Shown here in pieces: positions 1 to 7,942 of a stretch of DNA of 64,000 nt (position 1 is the first letter of the stretch; each line of letters starts with the position of its first letter). The notes beneath the pieces were generated by a model. That model did not search any database. It saw only the letters and a list, made by a program, of their open reading frames with translations, and was not told the origin of the DNA. The position numbers and the translations under genes were made by a program. Source of the DNA: Psychroserpens jangbogonensis (lineage in GTDB: Bacteria; Bacteroidota; Bacteroidia; Flavobacteriales; Flavobacteriaceae); the NCBI RefSeq assembly GCF_000797465.1, contig NZ_JSWG01000006.1, positions 124,001 to 188,000 of the forward strand, in the 5' to 3' direction.

Positions 1-32
1 CGCAAAAAAATCTTAGATGCGGTTTTGAGTTA

Positions 33-100
33 GTTTACTCATTGAAAACCTAGTTTCACTAAGTTTCCATTTTTTAGGTTATAGTTTGATTATAAGTTTG
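33..100 (+). promoter_or_regulatory. LytTR-like direct-repeat operator and promoter of the vWA fusion gene
   Basis: GTTTACTCATT at 33-43 is followed 21 bp later by the weaker copy TTTCACTAAGT at 54-64 (7 of 11 matches). After exactly 28 nt comes TAAGTTTG at 93-100, a good match to the Bacteroidota -7 element TAnnTTTG. The same repeat, period and 28-nt spacing recur at three other promoters in this window. Predicted transcription starts near 107, leaving a leader of about 20 nt. A LytTR-type activator is inferred from the repeat geometry; no regulator gene is present here. Confidence 0.6.
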
Positions 101-125
101 GTAAGAACTTAAAACTATAATCATT

Positions 126-2237
126 ATGAAATTATTACTAAAATTATCGTGCATCCTCTTCATGAGTATTTGTTTAAATGCACAAGAAAGAACTATTTCT
201 GGAACTGTAACTTCAAGCGCAGATGGATTACCATTGCCTGGAGTTAATGTCATTGTTAAAAGAACATCCTACGGCGTTCAAACAGATTTTGATGGTAATT
301 ATACTATACTAGCAAAAACGGGAGATACATTAGAGTTTTCATTTATAGGAATGAAACCTACTGAAACCATTATTGGTGTAGGAAATGTAATAGATATCTT
401 TATGAATGAAGATAAAGAAACCTTACAAGAAATTGTGGTGGTTGGCTTTAGCTCTAAATCTAGAAGCGAAATGACTTCAGCGGTATCCAAGGTTACCATT
501 CAGGATATAAAATCAAGTATATCGTCACCAACAATCAATAATACGCTTCAAGGAGTAGCTTCAGGTGTACAAATAACAAATCGTGATGGTACAACACCAA
601 TAAGGATTAAAGGTAATTCAGCTATCGGTAAATCAAAAAAACCTTTATACGTATTAGATGGGAAGCCTATAACAGAAAATGAATTAAATAATCTGGAAGT
701 AAAAAAAATCAAACATGTTGAGATTCTTAGTGCCTTGCAAGGTAATGTTGTTTATGGTTATGAAGGCTCAAAAGGCGTTGTTGTTTTAAGAAGTAAAGGA
801 CCTCGAAATAATGTTGATGTTAATATTATTAGCGACTTTTTAAATGAGTCTTACACCCAAATACAAGAAAACCCATTCAAGCGATCACATTTATCACCTT
901 TGTCAACGTTTTCAATTGATGTAGATAAAGCGTCATATAGCAATATTAGACGTATGATTAATAGTGGACAAACTGTTCCGAAATATGCCGTTAGGATAGA
1001 GGAAATGGTCAATTATTTTGATTACAATTATCCGCAACCAAAAGATGATCATCCTTTTTCAATTAATACAGAAGTTGTTCAAACTCCTTGGCATCAAGCC
1101 ACACAACTGGTAAGAATTGGCCTTCAAGGTAAATCCTATAATAATGATGAGTTGCCAGCTTCGAATCTTACCTTTTTAATTGATGTTTCTGGTTCAATGA
1201 ATGCACCAAATAAACTTCATTTATTAAAAAGTGCTTTCAAATTACTGGTAAATCAATTACGAGATAAAGATATGGTATCAATAGTTGTATATGCTGGAGC
1301 TGCTGGTGTTGTATTAGAACCAACACCAGGAAGTAAAAAGAGTACCATTTTAAAAGCACTTGATAATTTGCAAGCTGGTGGATCAACTGCTGGTGGAGCT
1401 GGTATACAATTGGCTTACAAATTGGCTCAAAGGAATTTCAAAAAAGATGGAAATAATCGTGTAATATTAGCTACAGATGGCGATTTCAATGTTGGTGCTT
1501 CTAGTGACAATGACATGCAGACATTAATTGAAGAAAAGCGTAAATCTGGGGTGTTTTTATCGGTATTAGGTTTTGGTTATGGAAATTATAAAGACTCAAA
1601 ACTAGAAACACTAGCAGATAAAGGAAATGGCAATCATGCGTATATAGACAATATGCAAGAAGCTCAAAAAGTATTTGGGAAAGAGTTTGGTGGCACATTA
1701 TTTACCATCGCTAAAGATGTTAAGATTCAAGTAGAGTTTAATCCAGAAAAAGTGCAAGCGTATCGTCTTATCGGTTATGAAAACAGATTGTTAGCTGATG
1801 AAGATTTTATTGATGACACTAAAGATGCAGGAGAATTGGGTAGTGGTCATACTGTAACTGCATTATATGAAATAATTCCTATTGGAACTGATGTTGATTA
1901 TTTGAAAGATATTTCTAGGTTAAAATATACTAGTAGCAATACTTCAAATAAGTACAATGACGAATTGTTTACTGTGAAATTTAGATATAAAAAACCAAAT
2001 GAATCAACAAGTATAGAAATGGTTCATGTTCAAGATTCACAACTTTCAGAGCCATCAGATGACATGAATTTTGCATCTGCAGTCGCTTTATATGGTATGA
2101 AATTAAGAGAATCAAAATACTACAACGACGCATCATTGAATAAGATCATAAAACTAGCTAATGATGGTAGAGGAGAAGATAAGGATTGTTATAGAGCAGA
2201 GTTCATAAGACTCATTGAATCTTATGCACATTTGTAG
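126..2237 (+). CDS. Secreted vWA-domain protein fused to a carboxypeptidase-like regulatory domain and truncated TonB plug
   Basis: 703 residues. Residues 1-19 form a signal peptide ending CLNAQ. Residues about 22-105 are a CarboxypepD_reg-like beta-sandwich (ISGTVTSSADGLPLPGVNV), and about 108-225 resemble a SusC-type TonB plug (EIVVVGF, PLYVLDGKPI), but no outer-membrane barrel follows. From about 250 the protein is of the YfbK type: a vWA domain with an intact MIDAS site (DVSGSM at 353-358, GGSTAGG, ATDGDFN), then a C-terminal DUF3520-like region to about 690. Such proteins probably bind a metal-dependent protein ligand in the envelope; the ligand is unknown. The gene is monocistronic, between a LytTR-like promoter and a strong terminator. 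The domain calls are secure, the biological role is not. Confidence 0.85.
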   Translation: MKLLLKLSCILFMSICLNAQERTISGTVTSSADGLPLPGVNVIVKRTSYGVQTDFDGNYTILAKTGDTLEFSFIGMKPTETIIGVGNVIDIFMNEDKETLQEIVVVGFSSKSRSEMTSAVSKVTIQDIKSSISSPTINNTLQGVASGVQITNRDGTTPIRIKGNSAIGKSKKPLYVLDGKPITENELNNLEVKKIKHVEILSALQGNVVYGYEGSKGVVVLRSKGPRNNVDVNIISDFLNESYTQIQENPFKRSHLSPLSTFSIDVDKASYSNIRRMINSGQTVPKYAVRIEEMVNYFDYNYPQPKDDHPFSINTEVVQTPWHQATQLVRIGLQGKSYNNDELPASNLTFLIDVSGSMNAPNKLHLLKSAFKLLVNQLRDKDMVSIVVYAGAAGVVLEPTPGSKKSTILKALDNLQAGGSTAGGAGIQLAYKLAQRNFKKDGNNRVILATDGDFNVGASSDNDMQTLIEEKRKSGVFLSVLGFGYGNYKDSKLETLADKGNGNHAYIDNMQEAQKVFGKEFGGTLFTIAKDVKIQVEFNPEKVQAYRLIGYENRLLADEDFIDDTKDAGELGSGHTVTALYEIIPIGTDVDYLKDISRLKYTSSNTSNKYNDELFTVKFRYKKPNESTSIEMVHVQDSQLSEPSDDMNFASAVALYGMKLRESKYYNDASLNKIIKLANDGRGEDKDCYRAEFIRLIESYAHL

Positions 2238-2251
2238 AATTCTCTACCAAG

Positions 2252-2282
2252 AAAAAGAGCGACTAAATAGTCGCTCTTTTTT
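2252..2282 (+). terminator. Rho-independent terminator after the vWA fusion gene
   Basis: AAAAAGAGCGACTA at 2252-2265 is complementary to TAGTCGCTCTTTTT at 2268-2281 and the right arm ends in a T run. The hairpin sits 15 nt after the stop codon and separates the fusion gene from its degenerate relative. Confidence 0.85.
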
Positions 2283-2294
2283 ATGCACTACTAA

Positions 2295-2362
2295 TTTCGC
2301 TCACTGAAACACTTAGTTCACTCATTATTCATTTCATTGTTAATTATTTGGTTGTAAGTTCA
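2295..2362 (+). promoter_or_regulatory. LytTR-like direct-repeat operator and promoter of the degenerate vWA gene
   Basis: TTTCGCTCACT at 2295-2305 and GTTCACTCATT at 2316-2326 are 21 bp apart. After 28 nt comes TAAGTTCA at 2355-2362, the same position and TAAGTT core as the -7 element of the upstream paralogue. Transcription would begin near 2369, downstream of the ATG at 2365, so this promoter also decides the start codon: translation must begin at 2386. Confidence 0.55.
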
Positions 2363-2385
2363 TTATGAATTTAAAAATCAAACAA

Positions 2386-2985
2386 ATGAAACATCTAACA
2401 ATCACATTCGCACTACTATTAATTACTAGTATGGCTATAAGCCAAGAGAAGAATATAGAAACAAAATCGGTTTCAATAGAAAACTTAATCAGCTTTATTG
2501 TTGATCATATTGAAAGTAAAACTGAAGATTCAGAATTGCCTACAGAAAACATTACATTTCTATTACAAACTCCAGCAAATGATTTACTAATTGAACATAA
2601 AGTGATTTTAAATCAAGCCTTCAAATTAGTTTCAAAGCGTTTAACTGAAGAAGACTATATTTCAATTATAACATATACTGGATTTAATGGTATCGCTTTA
2701 AATCAAACATCTCCAAAGGATTTAAAATTAATTTTATACACTATAGAAAATTTGAAGCTAAGTGTTAAAGAGTTTTATAAGGATGGAATTGAATTAGCTT
2801 ACGAATATACCAATGAGAACTTTATGGAAGATTCTATAAATACTGTGATCATGATTAGAAATCCAAAAGCAATTCAGGGAGAGCATGTAACGGTTCAAAA
2901 TGCTAAAGCGGCTAAGAAAAACAATGTAGTTTTAATTACTGCAATGGCTTTATTACCTGAGATTATTTCAGTGATTAAAGATTAA
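2386..2985 (+). CDS. Secreted degenerate vWA-like protein, paralogue of the upstream vWA domain, MIDAS lost
   Basis: 199 residues from the ATG at 2386 (MKHLTITF...AISQ), which gives a clean signal peptide; an ATG at 2365 adds seven residues but lies upstream of the predicted transcription start. The body aligns with the vWA domain of the preceding gene: NITFLLQTPANDL against NLTFLIDVSGSMN, QAFKLVSKRL against SAFKLLVNQL, and YISIITYTGFNGIAL against MVSIVVYAGAAGVVL. The MIDAS DxSxS motif is replaced and the later TDGD motif reads IRNPKA, so metal-dependent binding should be lost. The frame is intact. It overlaps the convergent MFS gene by 4 nt. It is either a decaying duplicate or a non-metal partner or competitor of the intact protein. 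Confidence 0.7.
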   Translation: MKHLTITFALLLITSMAISQEKNIETKSVSIENLISFIVDHIESKTEDSELPTENITFLLQTPANDLLIEHKVILNQAFKLVSKRLTEEDYISIITYTGFNGIALNQTSPKDLKLILYTIENLKLSVKEFYKDGIELAYEYTNENFMEDSINTVIMIRNPKAIQGEHVTVQNAKAAKKNNVVLITAMALLPEIISVIKD

Positions 2986-4247
2986 GGTTTTGGTCTTTTA
3001 TATAAAAAGTAAGCGGCTAAAAATCCAACAAAAGAAAAGCCCGCCATGATAGCAAACGCGATTTGATGTCCAGTTTCTCCCTGATAAGCATCTAAAAAAT
3101 AGCCATATAAAAGACCTGCAAAGATATCTGGAGTATAACCAACAATAGAAATAAAACCAACAGCTGTTCCTGTTATTGCCAATGGTATTTTTGCTTCTTC
3201 TAAAGTCGCAAAATAAAGTACTCTAGCCGAATAAACACCTAAAGCCATTGTACCAATAGATAATACAAAGAGTAGTATAGAACTGTCGTTAATAATTCCA
3301 GATGCAAAAATAAGACTGGTAATCAACATCAATAAAAAGCCAATAACAATCCATAAAGAAGCTCTGGTACGATCAGCAAGTAAACCAATCACAACACCAA
3401 TAACTGGTCGCATATAAAGAAGGTAAGTTCCTATTTTTGCAGATTCAATCTTATTGTAATTCATAACGGTTTCAGCATAAAGACTAAAAACATCAGTCAT
3501 TTTATAACCAAAATAAGCACACAAAATTATAATCATTAAAAGCCAAACAGCTCTAAATTTCATAACTTCTTTAAAGGATGATAATGATAGTGAATTTCTG
3601 TTTTCTACAATGTTTTCTTCCGAAACATTTAAATTCTTCAAAAAGAAAAAGACCAACACAGCAATAAAGCAAATGGCAATTGAAGTAAAGATAATAACTT
3701 GTTTGAATGCCTCACGACGTTCATCAAGTGAGGTTAACTCAATATCTTTTGTAATGAATAATGAAAATATTAGTACACCTACAGATCCAAAAAGAGCAGC
3801 TGTTAGTCCGCGTCCTCCATCTAAAAACCCAAAAGCAATGCCTTGTTTATCACTTCCTCCCCAAATCCTGGTCGCTTTTATCATTGCAGCCCAAAACAAG
3901 AAAATAGTTGTAAATCCCCAAAAGCCATAAAGAATATGAAGATTGGCTAGTGTTGGATAAGTCGCTAAATAAAATCCGCCAAATGCGGTTAGCATTAAGG
4001 CGACAGACATTAAGATATGAGGTTTAAATTTATCAGCTAATGGTCCGCCAAATAAGTAAGAGAATAAAGCGACTAAGCCATATATCGAAAAGCAACTTCC
4101 GAGTTGGGTGTTGTTAATAGCTAAGGTTTCTAAAAATGTTGATCTAAAAATTCGTTGTAAAACAAATGGTAATATAAAAACAGCTTCACCAGCTAAAATA
4201 AGAAGGATGATAATATAAGCTGGCGATTTATTTTTATTGTTTAGCAT
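2982..4247 (-). CDS. MFS transporter
   Basis: 421 residues, very hydrophobic, with about twelve predicted membrane helices in two six-helix halves. The loop between helices 2 and 3 reads GGPLADKFKPH, an MFS signature A variant, and LADRTRAS fills the equivalent position in the second half. It would move a small solute across the inner membrane; the substrate cannot be told. The start ATG overlaps the stop of the upstream carboxyltransferase gene by one base (TAATG), implying translational coupling and a shared metabolic theme, perhaps export or import of an organic acid linked to branched-chain catabolism. Its end overlaps the convergent gene by 4 nt with no terminator visible. Confidence 0.8.
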   Translation of the reverse strand: MLNNKNKSPAYIIILLILAGEAVFILPFVLQRIFRSTFLETLAINNTQLGSCFSIYGLVALFSYLFGGPLADKFKPHILMSVALMLTAFGGFYLATYPTLANLHILYGFWGFTTIFLFWAAMIKATRIWGGSDKQGIAFGFLDGGRGLTAALFGSVGVLIFSLFITKDIELTSLDERREAFKQVIIFTSIAICFIAVLVFFFLKNLNVSEENIVENRNSLSLSSFKEVMKFRAVWLLMIIILCAYFGYKMTDVFSLYAETVMNYNKIESAKIGTYLLYMRPVIGVVIGLLADRTRASLWIVIGFLLMLITSLIFASGIINDSSILLFVLSIGTMALGVYSARVLYFATLEEAKIPLAITGTAVGFISIVGYTPDIFAGLLYGYFLDAYQGETGHQIAFAIMAGFSFVGFLAAYFLYKRPKP

Positions 4248-5875
4248 TACACTTGTAAAACTCCCATATTAAATGGCTTTTCAATAGGAGCGTGGTTAGC
4301 TGCTTCAATTCCCATACTGATCCAAGTTCTAGTATCTAAAGGATTAATTACTGCATCTGTCCAAATACGTGAAGCTGCATAATATGGAGACACTTGATTG
4401 TCGTATCTATTTTTAATTTTATCAAATAACTCTTTTTCTTTTTCTTCAGTGATTTTCTCTCCTTTTTTAAGTAGAGATGCTTTCTCTATTTGAAGTAAAA
4501 CTTTGGCAGCACTATTTCCACTCATTACAGCAAGTTCTGCACTTGGCCACGCTGCAATTAATCTAGGATCATATGCTTTTCCACACATAGCGTAGTTTCC
4601 TGCACCATAACTATTACCAATTATAATAGTGAATTTTGGTACAACAGAATTACTAACAGCATTTACCATTTTTGCACCATCTTTAATAATTCCTCCATGT
4701 TCAGATTTACTACCAACCATAAAACCTGTCACATCTTGTATAAACACTAAGGGAATTTTCTTCTGATTACAATTGGCTATAAAACGAGTTGCTTTGTCGG
4801 CACTATCATTATAAATAACACCTCCAAATTGCATTTCGCCACTTTTAGTTTTGACTAATTTTCGTTGATTGGCAACTATACCAACTGCCCAACCATCTAT
4901 TCTTGCATAAGCTGTAATTATGGTTTTGCCATAACCTTCTTTATATTCGTCAAATTCAGAATTATCAACCAATCGTTTGATAATCTCTTTCATATCATAT
5001 TGATCAGCTCTCGACTTTGGAAGAATACCAAAGATGTCATCTGGGTTTTCCTTGGGCTTCTTAGCAGTAACCTTATTAAATCCGGCTTTATCATAGTCGC
5101 CAATCTTATCAATTAAACGTTGAATAGTTTCAAGCGCATCTTTATCATCTTTAGCTTTATAATCCGTAACTCCAGAAATTTCACAATGTGTTGTTGCTCC
5201 ACCTAAAGTTTCATTGTCAATACTTTCTCCAATAGCAGCTTTAACTAAATAACTTCCAGCAAGAAAAATACTTCCTGTTTTATCTACAATTAAGGCTTCA
5301 TCACTCATAATAGGTAAGTAGGCACCACCAGCAACACAACTTCCCATAACAGCAGCAATCTGGGTAATTCCCATACTACTCATCACTGCATTGTTTCTAA
5401 ATATGCGGCCGAAATGTTCTTTATCTGGAAAAATTTCATCTTGCATTGGCAGGTATACTCCAGCGGAATCTACTAAATAGATTATAGGCAATCTGTTTTC
5501 AATAGCAATTTCCTGAGCACGCAAATTCTTTTTGCCTGTAATAGGAAACCAAGCTCCAGCTTTAACTGTGGCATCATTGGCAACAACGATACATTGTTTA
5601 CCTTTTACATATCCCATTTTTACGACAACGCCTCCAGATGGGCAACCACCATGTTCTTCATACATACCATCTCCAGCAAAAGCACCTATTTCTATTGATG
5701 ATTTTTTACTGTCTAATAGATAATCTACGCGTTCTCTCGCTGTCATTTTTCCTTTAGAATGGTGCTTTTCTATTCGCTTTACACCACCACCAAGTTTTAC
5801 TTTGGCAAGACGCTTTTTTAAATCTGAAAGGAGTAATTTATTATGATCTTCGTTTTTATTGAAGTTGATATCCAT
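4247..5875 (-). CDS. Acyl-CoA carboxylase carboxyltransferase (beta) subunit, methylcrotonyl-CoA-like
   Basis: 542 residues, the usual size. It is a biotin-dependent carboxyltransferase that moves CO2 from carboxybiotin to an acyl-CoA in the cytoplasm. The N half has the two glycine-rich crotonase-fold loops (YEEHGGCPSGGVVV, GSCVAGGAYLP) and the stretch LVDSAGVYLPMQ...FPDKEHFGRIF, which is closest to methylcrotonyl-CoA carboxylase of leucine degradation. The C half carries QDVTGFMVG, GNSYGAGNYAMCG and AWPSAELAVMSG. Propionyl-CoA carboxylase is the main alternative. No biotin carboxylase or biotin carrier gene is adjacent, so the alpha subunit is encoded elsewhere. It is the first gene of a pair with the MFS gene. 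Confidence 0.88.
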   Translation of the reverse strand: MDINFNKNEDHNKLLLSDLKKRLAKVKLGGGVKRIEKHHSKGKMTARERVDYLLDSKKSSIEIGAFAGDGMYEEHGGCPSGGVVVKMGYVKGKQCIVVANDATVKAGAWFPITGKKNLRAQEIAIENRLPIIYLVDSAGVYLPMQDEIFPDKEHFGRIFRNNAVMSSMGITQIAAVMGSCVAGGAYLPIMSDEALIVDKTGSIFLAGSYLVKAAIGESIDNETLGGATTHCEISGVTDYKAKDDKDALETIQRLIDKIGDYDKAGFNKVTAKKPKENPDDIFGILPKSRADQYDMKEIIKRLVDNSEFDEYKEGYGKTIITAYARIDGWAVGIVANQRKLVKTKSGEMQFGGVIYNDSADKATRFIANCNQKKIPLVFIQDVTGFMVGSKSEHGGIIKDGAKMVNAVSNSVVPKFTIIIGNSYGAGNYAMCGKAYDPRLIAAWPSAELAVMSGNSAAKVLLQIEKASLLKKGEKITEEKEKELFDKIKNRYDNQVSPYYAASRIWTDAVINPLDTRTWISMGIEAANHAPIEKPFNMGVLQV

Positions 5876-5954
5876 GTGTTGTTAATTTCCTACGAATTTA
5901 CGAAACCCTTAACGGATTAAAAAGTGAATAATTTGTTAAAATCATTAACATGGA

Positions 5955-5976
5955 AATAGTTTCCTAGGAATATATT
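5955..5976. promoter_or_regulatory. MarR operator, copy 1
   Basis: AATAGTTTCC at 5955-5964 begins an inverted repeat whose centre, TTCCTAGGAA at 5961-5970, is a perfect 10-bp palindrome. A second palindrome starting with the same ten bases lies at 7003-7024, on the other side of the MarR gene. Copy 1 covers the expected -33 region of the reductase promoter (-7 at 5989-5996), a position fitting repression. It may also affect the divergent carboxylase gene at 5875. Confidence 0.65.
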
Positions 5977-5988
5977 AAAATTTTGTTG

Positions 5989-5996
5989 TATATTTG
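5989..5996 (+). promoter_or_regulatory. -7 promoter element of the reductase-marR operon
   Basis: TATATTTG matches TAnnTTTG and lies 20 nt upstream of the ATG at 6017. No good -33 TTTG is present because that region is taken up by the palindromic operator. Confidence 0.5.
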
Positions 5997-6016
5997 TACC
6001 AACAAAAACATAACAC

Positions 6017-6547
6017 ATGAAACATATTATAACATTCGCAGGAACTAATAGCAAGAATTCAATTAACAAACAACTAGCAGTTTACACTTCAGGTTTAGTT
6101 GAAAATGCAGAAGTAACTGTTTTAGATTTGAATGATTTTGAGTTACCTATCTACGGTATCGATTACGAAACAGATCATGGAATTCCGGATAATGCGCAAA
6201 AATTTATAGAGCATATTAGGTCTTCAGATGGAATTGTACTGTCATTAGCTGAACATAATGGAACCTATTCTACTGTCTTTAAAAATATTTTTGATTGGAT
6301 GTCTCGTATTGATGGCAAGTTATGGAGTGATAAGCCAATGTTATTAATGGCTACATCTCCAGGAGCAAGAGGTGGAACAACAGCATTAGATATAGCTAAA
6401 AGTCGTTTCCCTTATATGGGTGGAAATATTGTAGCAGATTTTTCATTACCTTCATTTCATGATAACTTTTCTGACGGAACTATGGTGAATCAAGAATTAA
6501 AGACGCAATTACTAGAAGTAGTTAAATCATTTCAAAACAGTTTGTAA
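6017..6547 (+). CDS. NAD(P)H-dependent FMN reductase / quinone or azo reductase
   Basis: 176 residues, flavodoxin-like NADPH-dependent FMN reductase family. The N-terminal phosphate-binding loop FAGTNSKNSINKQL follows beta-strand 1, and SLAEHNGTYSTVFKNIFDW supplies the second flavin-contact loop. Members reduce quinones, azo dyes or free FMN with NAD(P)H, protecting against electrophiles. It is the first gene of a two-gene unit: the MarR gene begins 1 nt after its stop. With two pirin genes downstream and operators on both sides, a quinone or electrophile stress role is likely. The exact substrate is not visible. Confidence 0.85.
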   Translation: MKHIITFAGTNSKNSINKQLAVYTSGLVENAEVTVLDLNDFELPIYGIDYETDHGIPDNAQKFIEHIRSSDGIVLSLAEHNGTYSTVFKNIFDWMSRIDGKLWSDKPMLLMATSPGARGGTTALDIAKSRFPYMGGNIVADFSLPSFHDNFSDGTMVNQELKTQLLEVVKSFQNSL

Positions 6548-6548
6548 T

Positions 6549-6986
6549 ATGGGAGATATTTCTAAAGATATAAACTCTACGTTTCCAAATAGTAAGATTA
6601 AAGCATTACTCAATATTATTTATACAGCAAATTGGATAAGTAGCCATCAGAATGCTTTTTTTAAACCTTTTGGTATCTCGCCACAGCAGTTTAATATTTT
6701 GAGAATTCTACGTGGAGCAGGTGAAGCTATAAAAGTACAAACCATAAAAGAACGTATGCTAGAACGTGCTCCAAATGCAACTCGGTTAATGGATAAACTA
6801 TGCAATAAACAATTGATAGAACGTCTACCTTGTCCAGATGATAGAAGAGTTGTTCATATTCAAATAACCAGTAAAGGACTTGATTTATTATCTGAAATAT
6901 CAAAAGAATTTAAAGAAGATATATTAGAAAATTTATCAGAAAAAGAAGCTAACGAGTTAAGTGATTTGCTTGATAAAATACGTTAG
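6549..6986 (+). CDS. MarR-family transcriptional regulator
   Basis: 145 residues, standard for the family. A winged helix occupies about residues 40-115: GISPQQFNILRIL, recognition helix ERAPNATRLMDKL and wing CPDDRRVVHIQITSKG with the conserved DxRR. The flanking helices dimerise. Cysteines occur just before and at the wing (LCNKQL, PCPDD), which could act as a thiol switch as in electrophile-sensing MarR proteins; this is inference. Two near-identical palindromes flank the gene, at 5955-5976 and 7003-7024. The simplest reading is that it represses its own unit and the pirin unit until a reactive ligand arrives. Confidence 0.88.
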   Translation: MGDISKDINSTFPNSKIKALLNIIYTANWISSHQNAFFKPFGISPQQFNILRILRGAGEAIKVQTIKERMLERAPNATRLMDKLCNKQLIERLPCPDDRRVVHIQITSKGLDLLSEISKEFKEDILENLSEKEANELSDLLDKIR

Positions 6987-7002
6987 CGTGTTTTTTTAAT
7001 TA

Positions 7003-7024
7003 AATAGTTTCCATGGGAACTATT
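7003..7024. promoter_or_regulatory. MarR operator, copy 2
   Basis: AATAGTTTCC at 7003-7012, centre AT, and GGGAACTATT at 7015-7024 form a 22-bp inverted repeat with one mismatched pair. The left ten bases are identical to copy 1 at 5955. It lies 19 nt upstream of the first pirin start and just after the MarR gene, so it should control a separate pirin transcript. Confidence 0.7.
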
Positions 7025-7043
7025 GTAAAGAAAGATTATACTT

Positions 7044-7916
7044 ATGAAACTAAATACAATAAAAAGAGCAGGTCGAAGCCATTTCGTTGACATGGGACCT
7101 ATTCGATTACGACAACCATTTCCAACACAGCATATTAAAATGATTGATCCATTCGTGTTATTACATCATTATGGACCATATGAAATTTCAGAAACAAACA
7201 ATCCTTTTGATTTAGGACCACATCCACATAGAGGATTTGAACCCATTACATTTTTAGTACAAGGTGAACAATTGCATCGTGATTCATTAGGAAATGAAAG
7301 TGTTGTAAAAGCAGGAGATGTTCAATGGACTACAGCTGGACGAGGTATCATACATGCTGAAGGTCCTACTAAAGAGTTAGTAAAAAAAGGAGGAACAATT
7401 GAAGGTATCCAATTATGGCTAAATCTACCTTCTGAAAAGAAATTGATGGAAGCTAACTATCAACATGCAAAACATGAAGAGTTTAATGTCATCACTTCCG
7501 AAGATAAAAAAATAGAAACCAGAATTATTGCTGGAGAATTAGAGAGTATGTTTGGAAAGATTGGAACACAAACAGCTGTTAATGCATTCATGATTGAAGC
7601 AAAGACAGGAGGAGAACAGTTTATATCGTATTCTAATTTGCATCATGGATTATTATATCTATTAAAAGGAAAAGTAATTGTAAACGGTGTAGAAGGCTTA
7701 GAACTGGATAAAAACCAACTGATGGAGTTTCAACAAGATGGTGAAGGCTTTTCAATAAAAGCTGGATCAGATGCTACATTATTATTCTTATCAGGTGAGC
7801 CTATTGATGAGCCTGTAGCAACTTATGGACCTTATGTGATGAATTCACAAACAGAACTGTTGGAAGCGATGAGAGATTATCAAATGGGTAAAATGGGATT
7901 TCTTCCAACTAGTTAG
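7044..7916 (+). CDS. Pirin family protein
   Basis: 290 residues, full length for pirin (bicupin). Metal ligands are conserved in the N-terminal cupin: His60 and His62 in GPHPHRGFEPIT and His104 and Glu106 in GIIHAEGP, matching the four iron ligands of human pirin. Bacterial pirins bind Fe(II) and several oxidise quercetin or act in redox and quinone stress. The C-terminal cupin ends around GPYVMNS. It lies 19 nt after the MarR palindrome and 26 nt before a second pirin of a different subfamily. The family is certain, the reaction is not. Confidence 0.92.
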   Translation: MKLNTIKRAGRSHFVDMGPIRLRQPFPTQHIKMIDPFVLLHHYGPYEISETNNPFDLGPHPHRGFEPITFLVQGEQLHRDSLGNESVVKAGDVQWTTAGRGIIHAEGPTKELVKKGGTIEGIQLWLNLPSEKKLMEANYQHAKHEEFNVITSEDKKIETRIIAGELESMFGKIGTQTAVNAFMIEAKTGGEQFISYSNLHHGLLYLLKGKVIVNGVEGLELDKNQLMEFQQDGEGFSIKAGSDATLLFLSGEPIDEPVATYGPYVMNSQTELLEAMRDYQMGKMGFLPTS

Positions 7917-7942
7917 AATATTAAAAACTAAAAAACACAATT

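Noticed and set aside
2365-2385. ATG 2365 as start of the degenerate vWA gene
   Set aside because: It lies upstream of the predicted transcription start and breaks the signal peptide pattern; ATG 2386 fits better.
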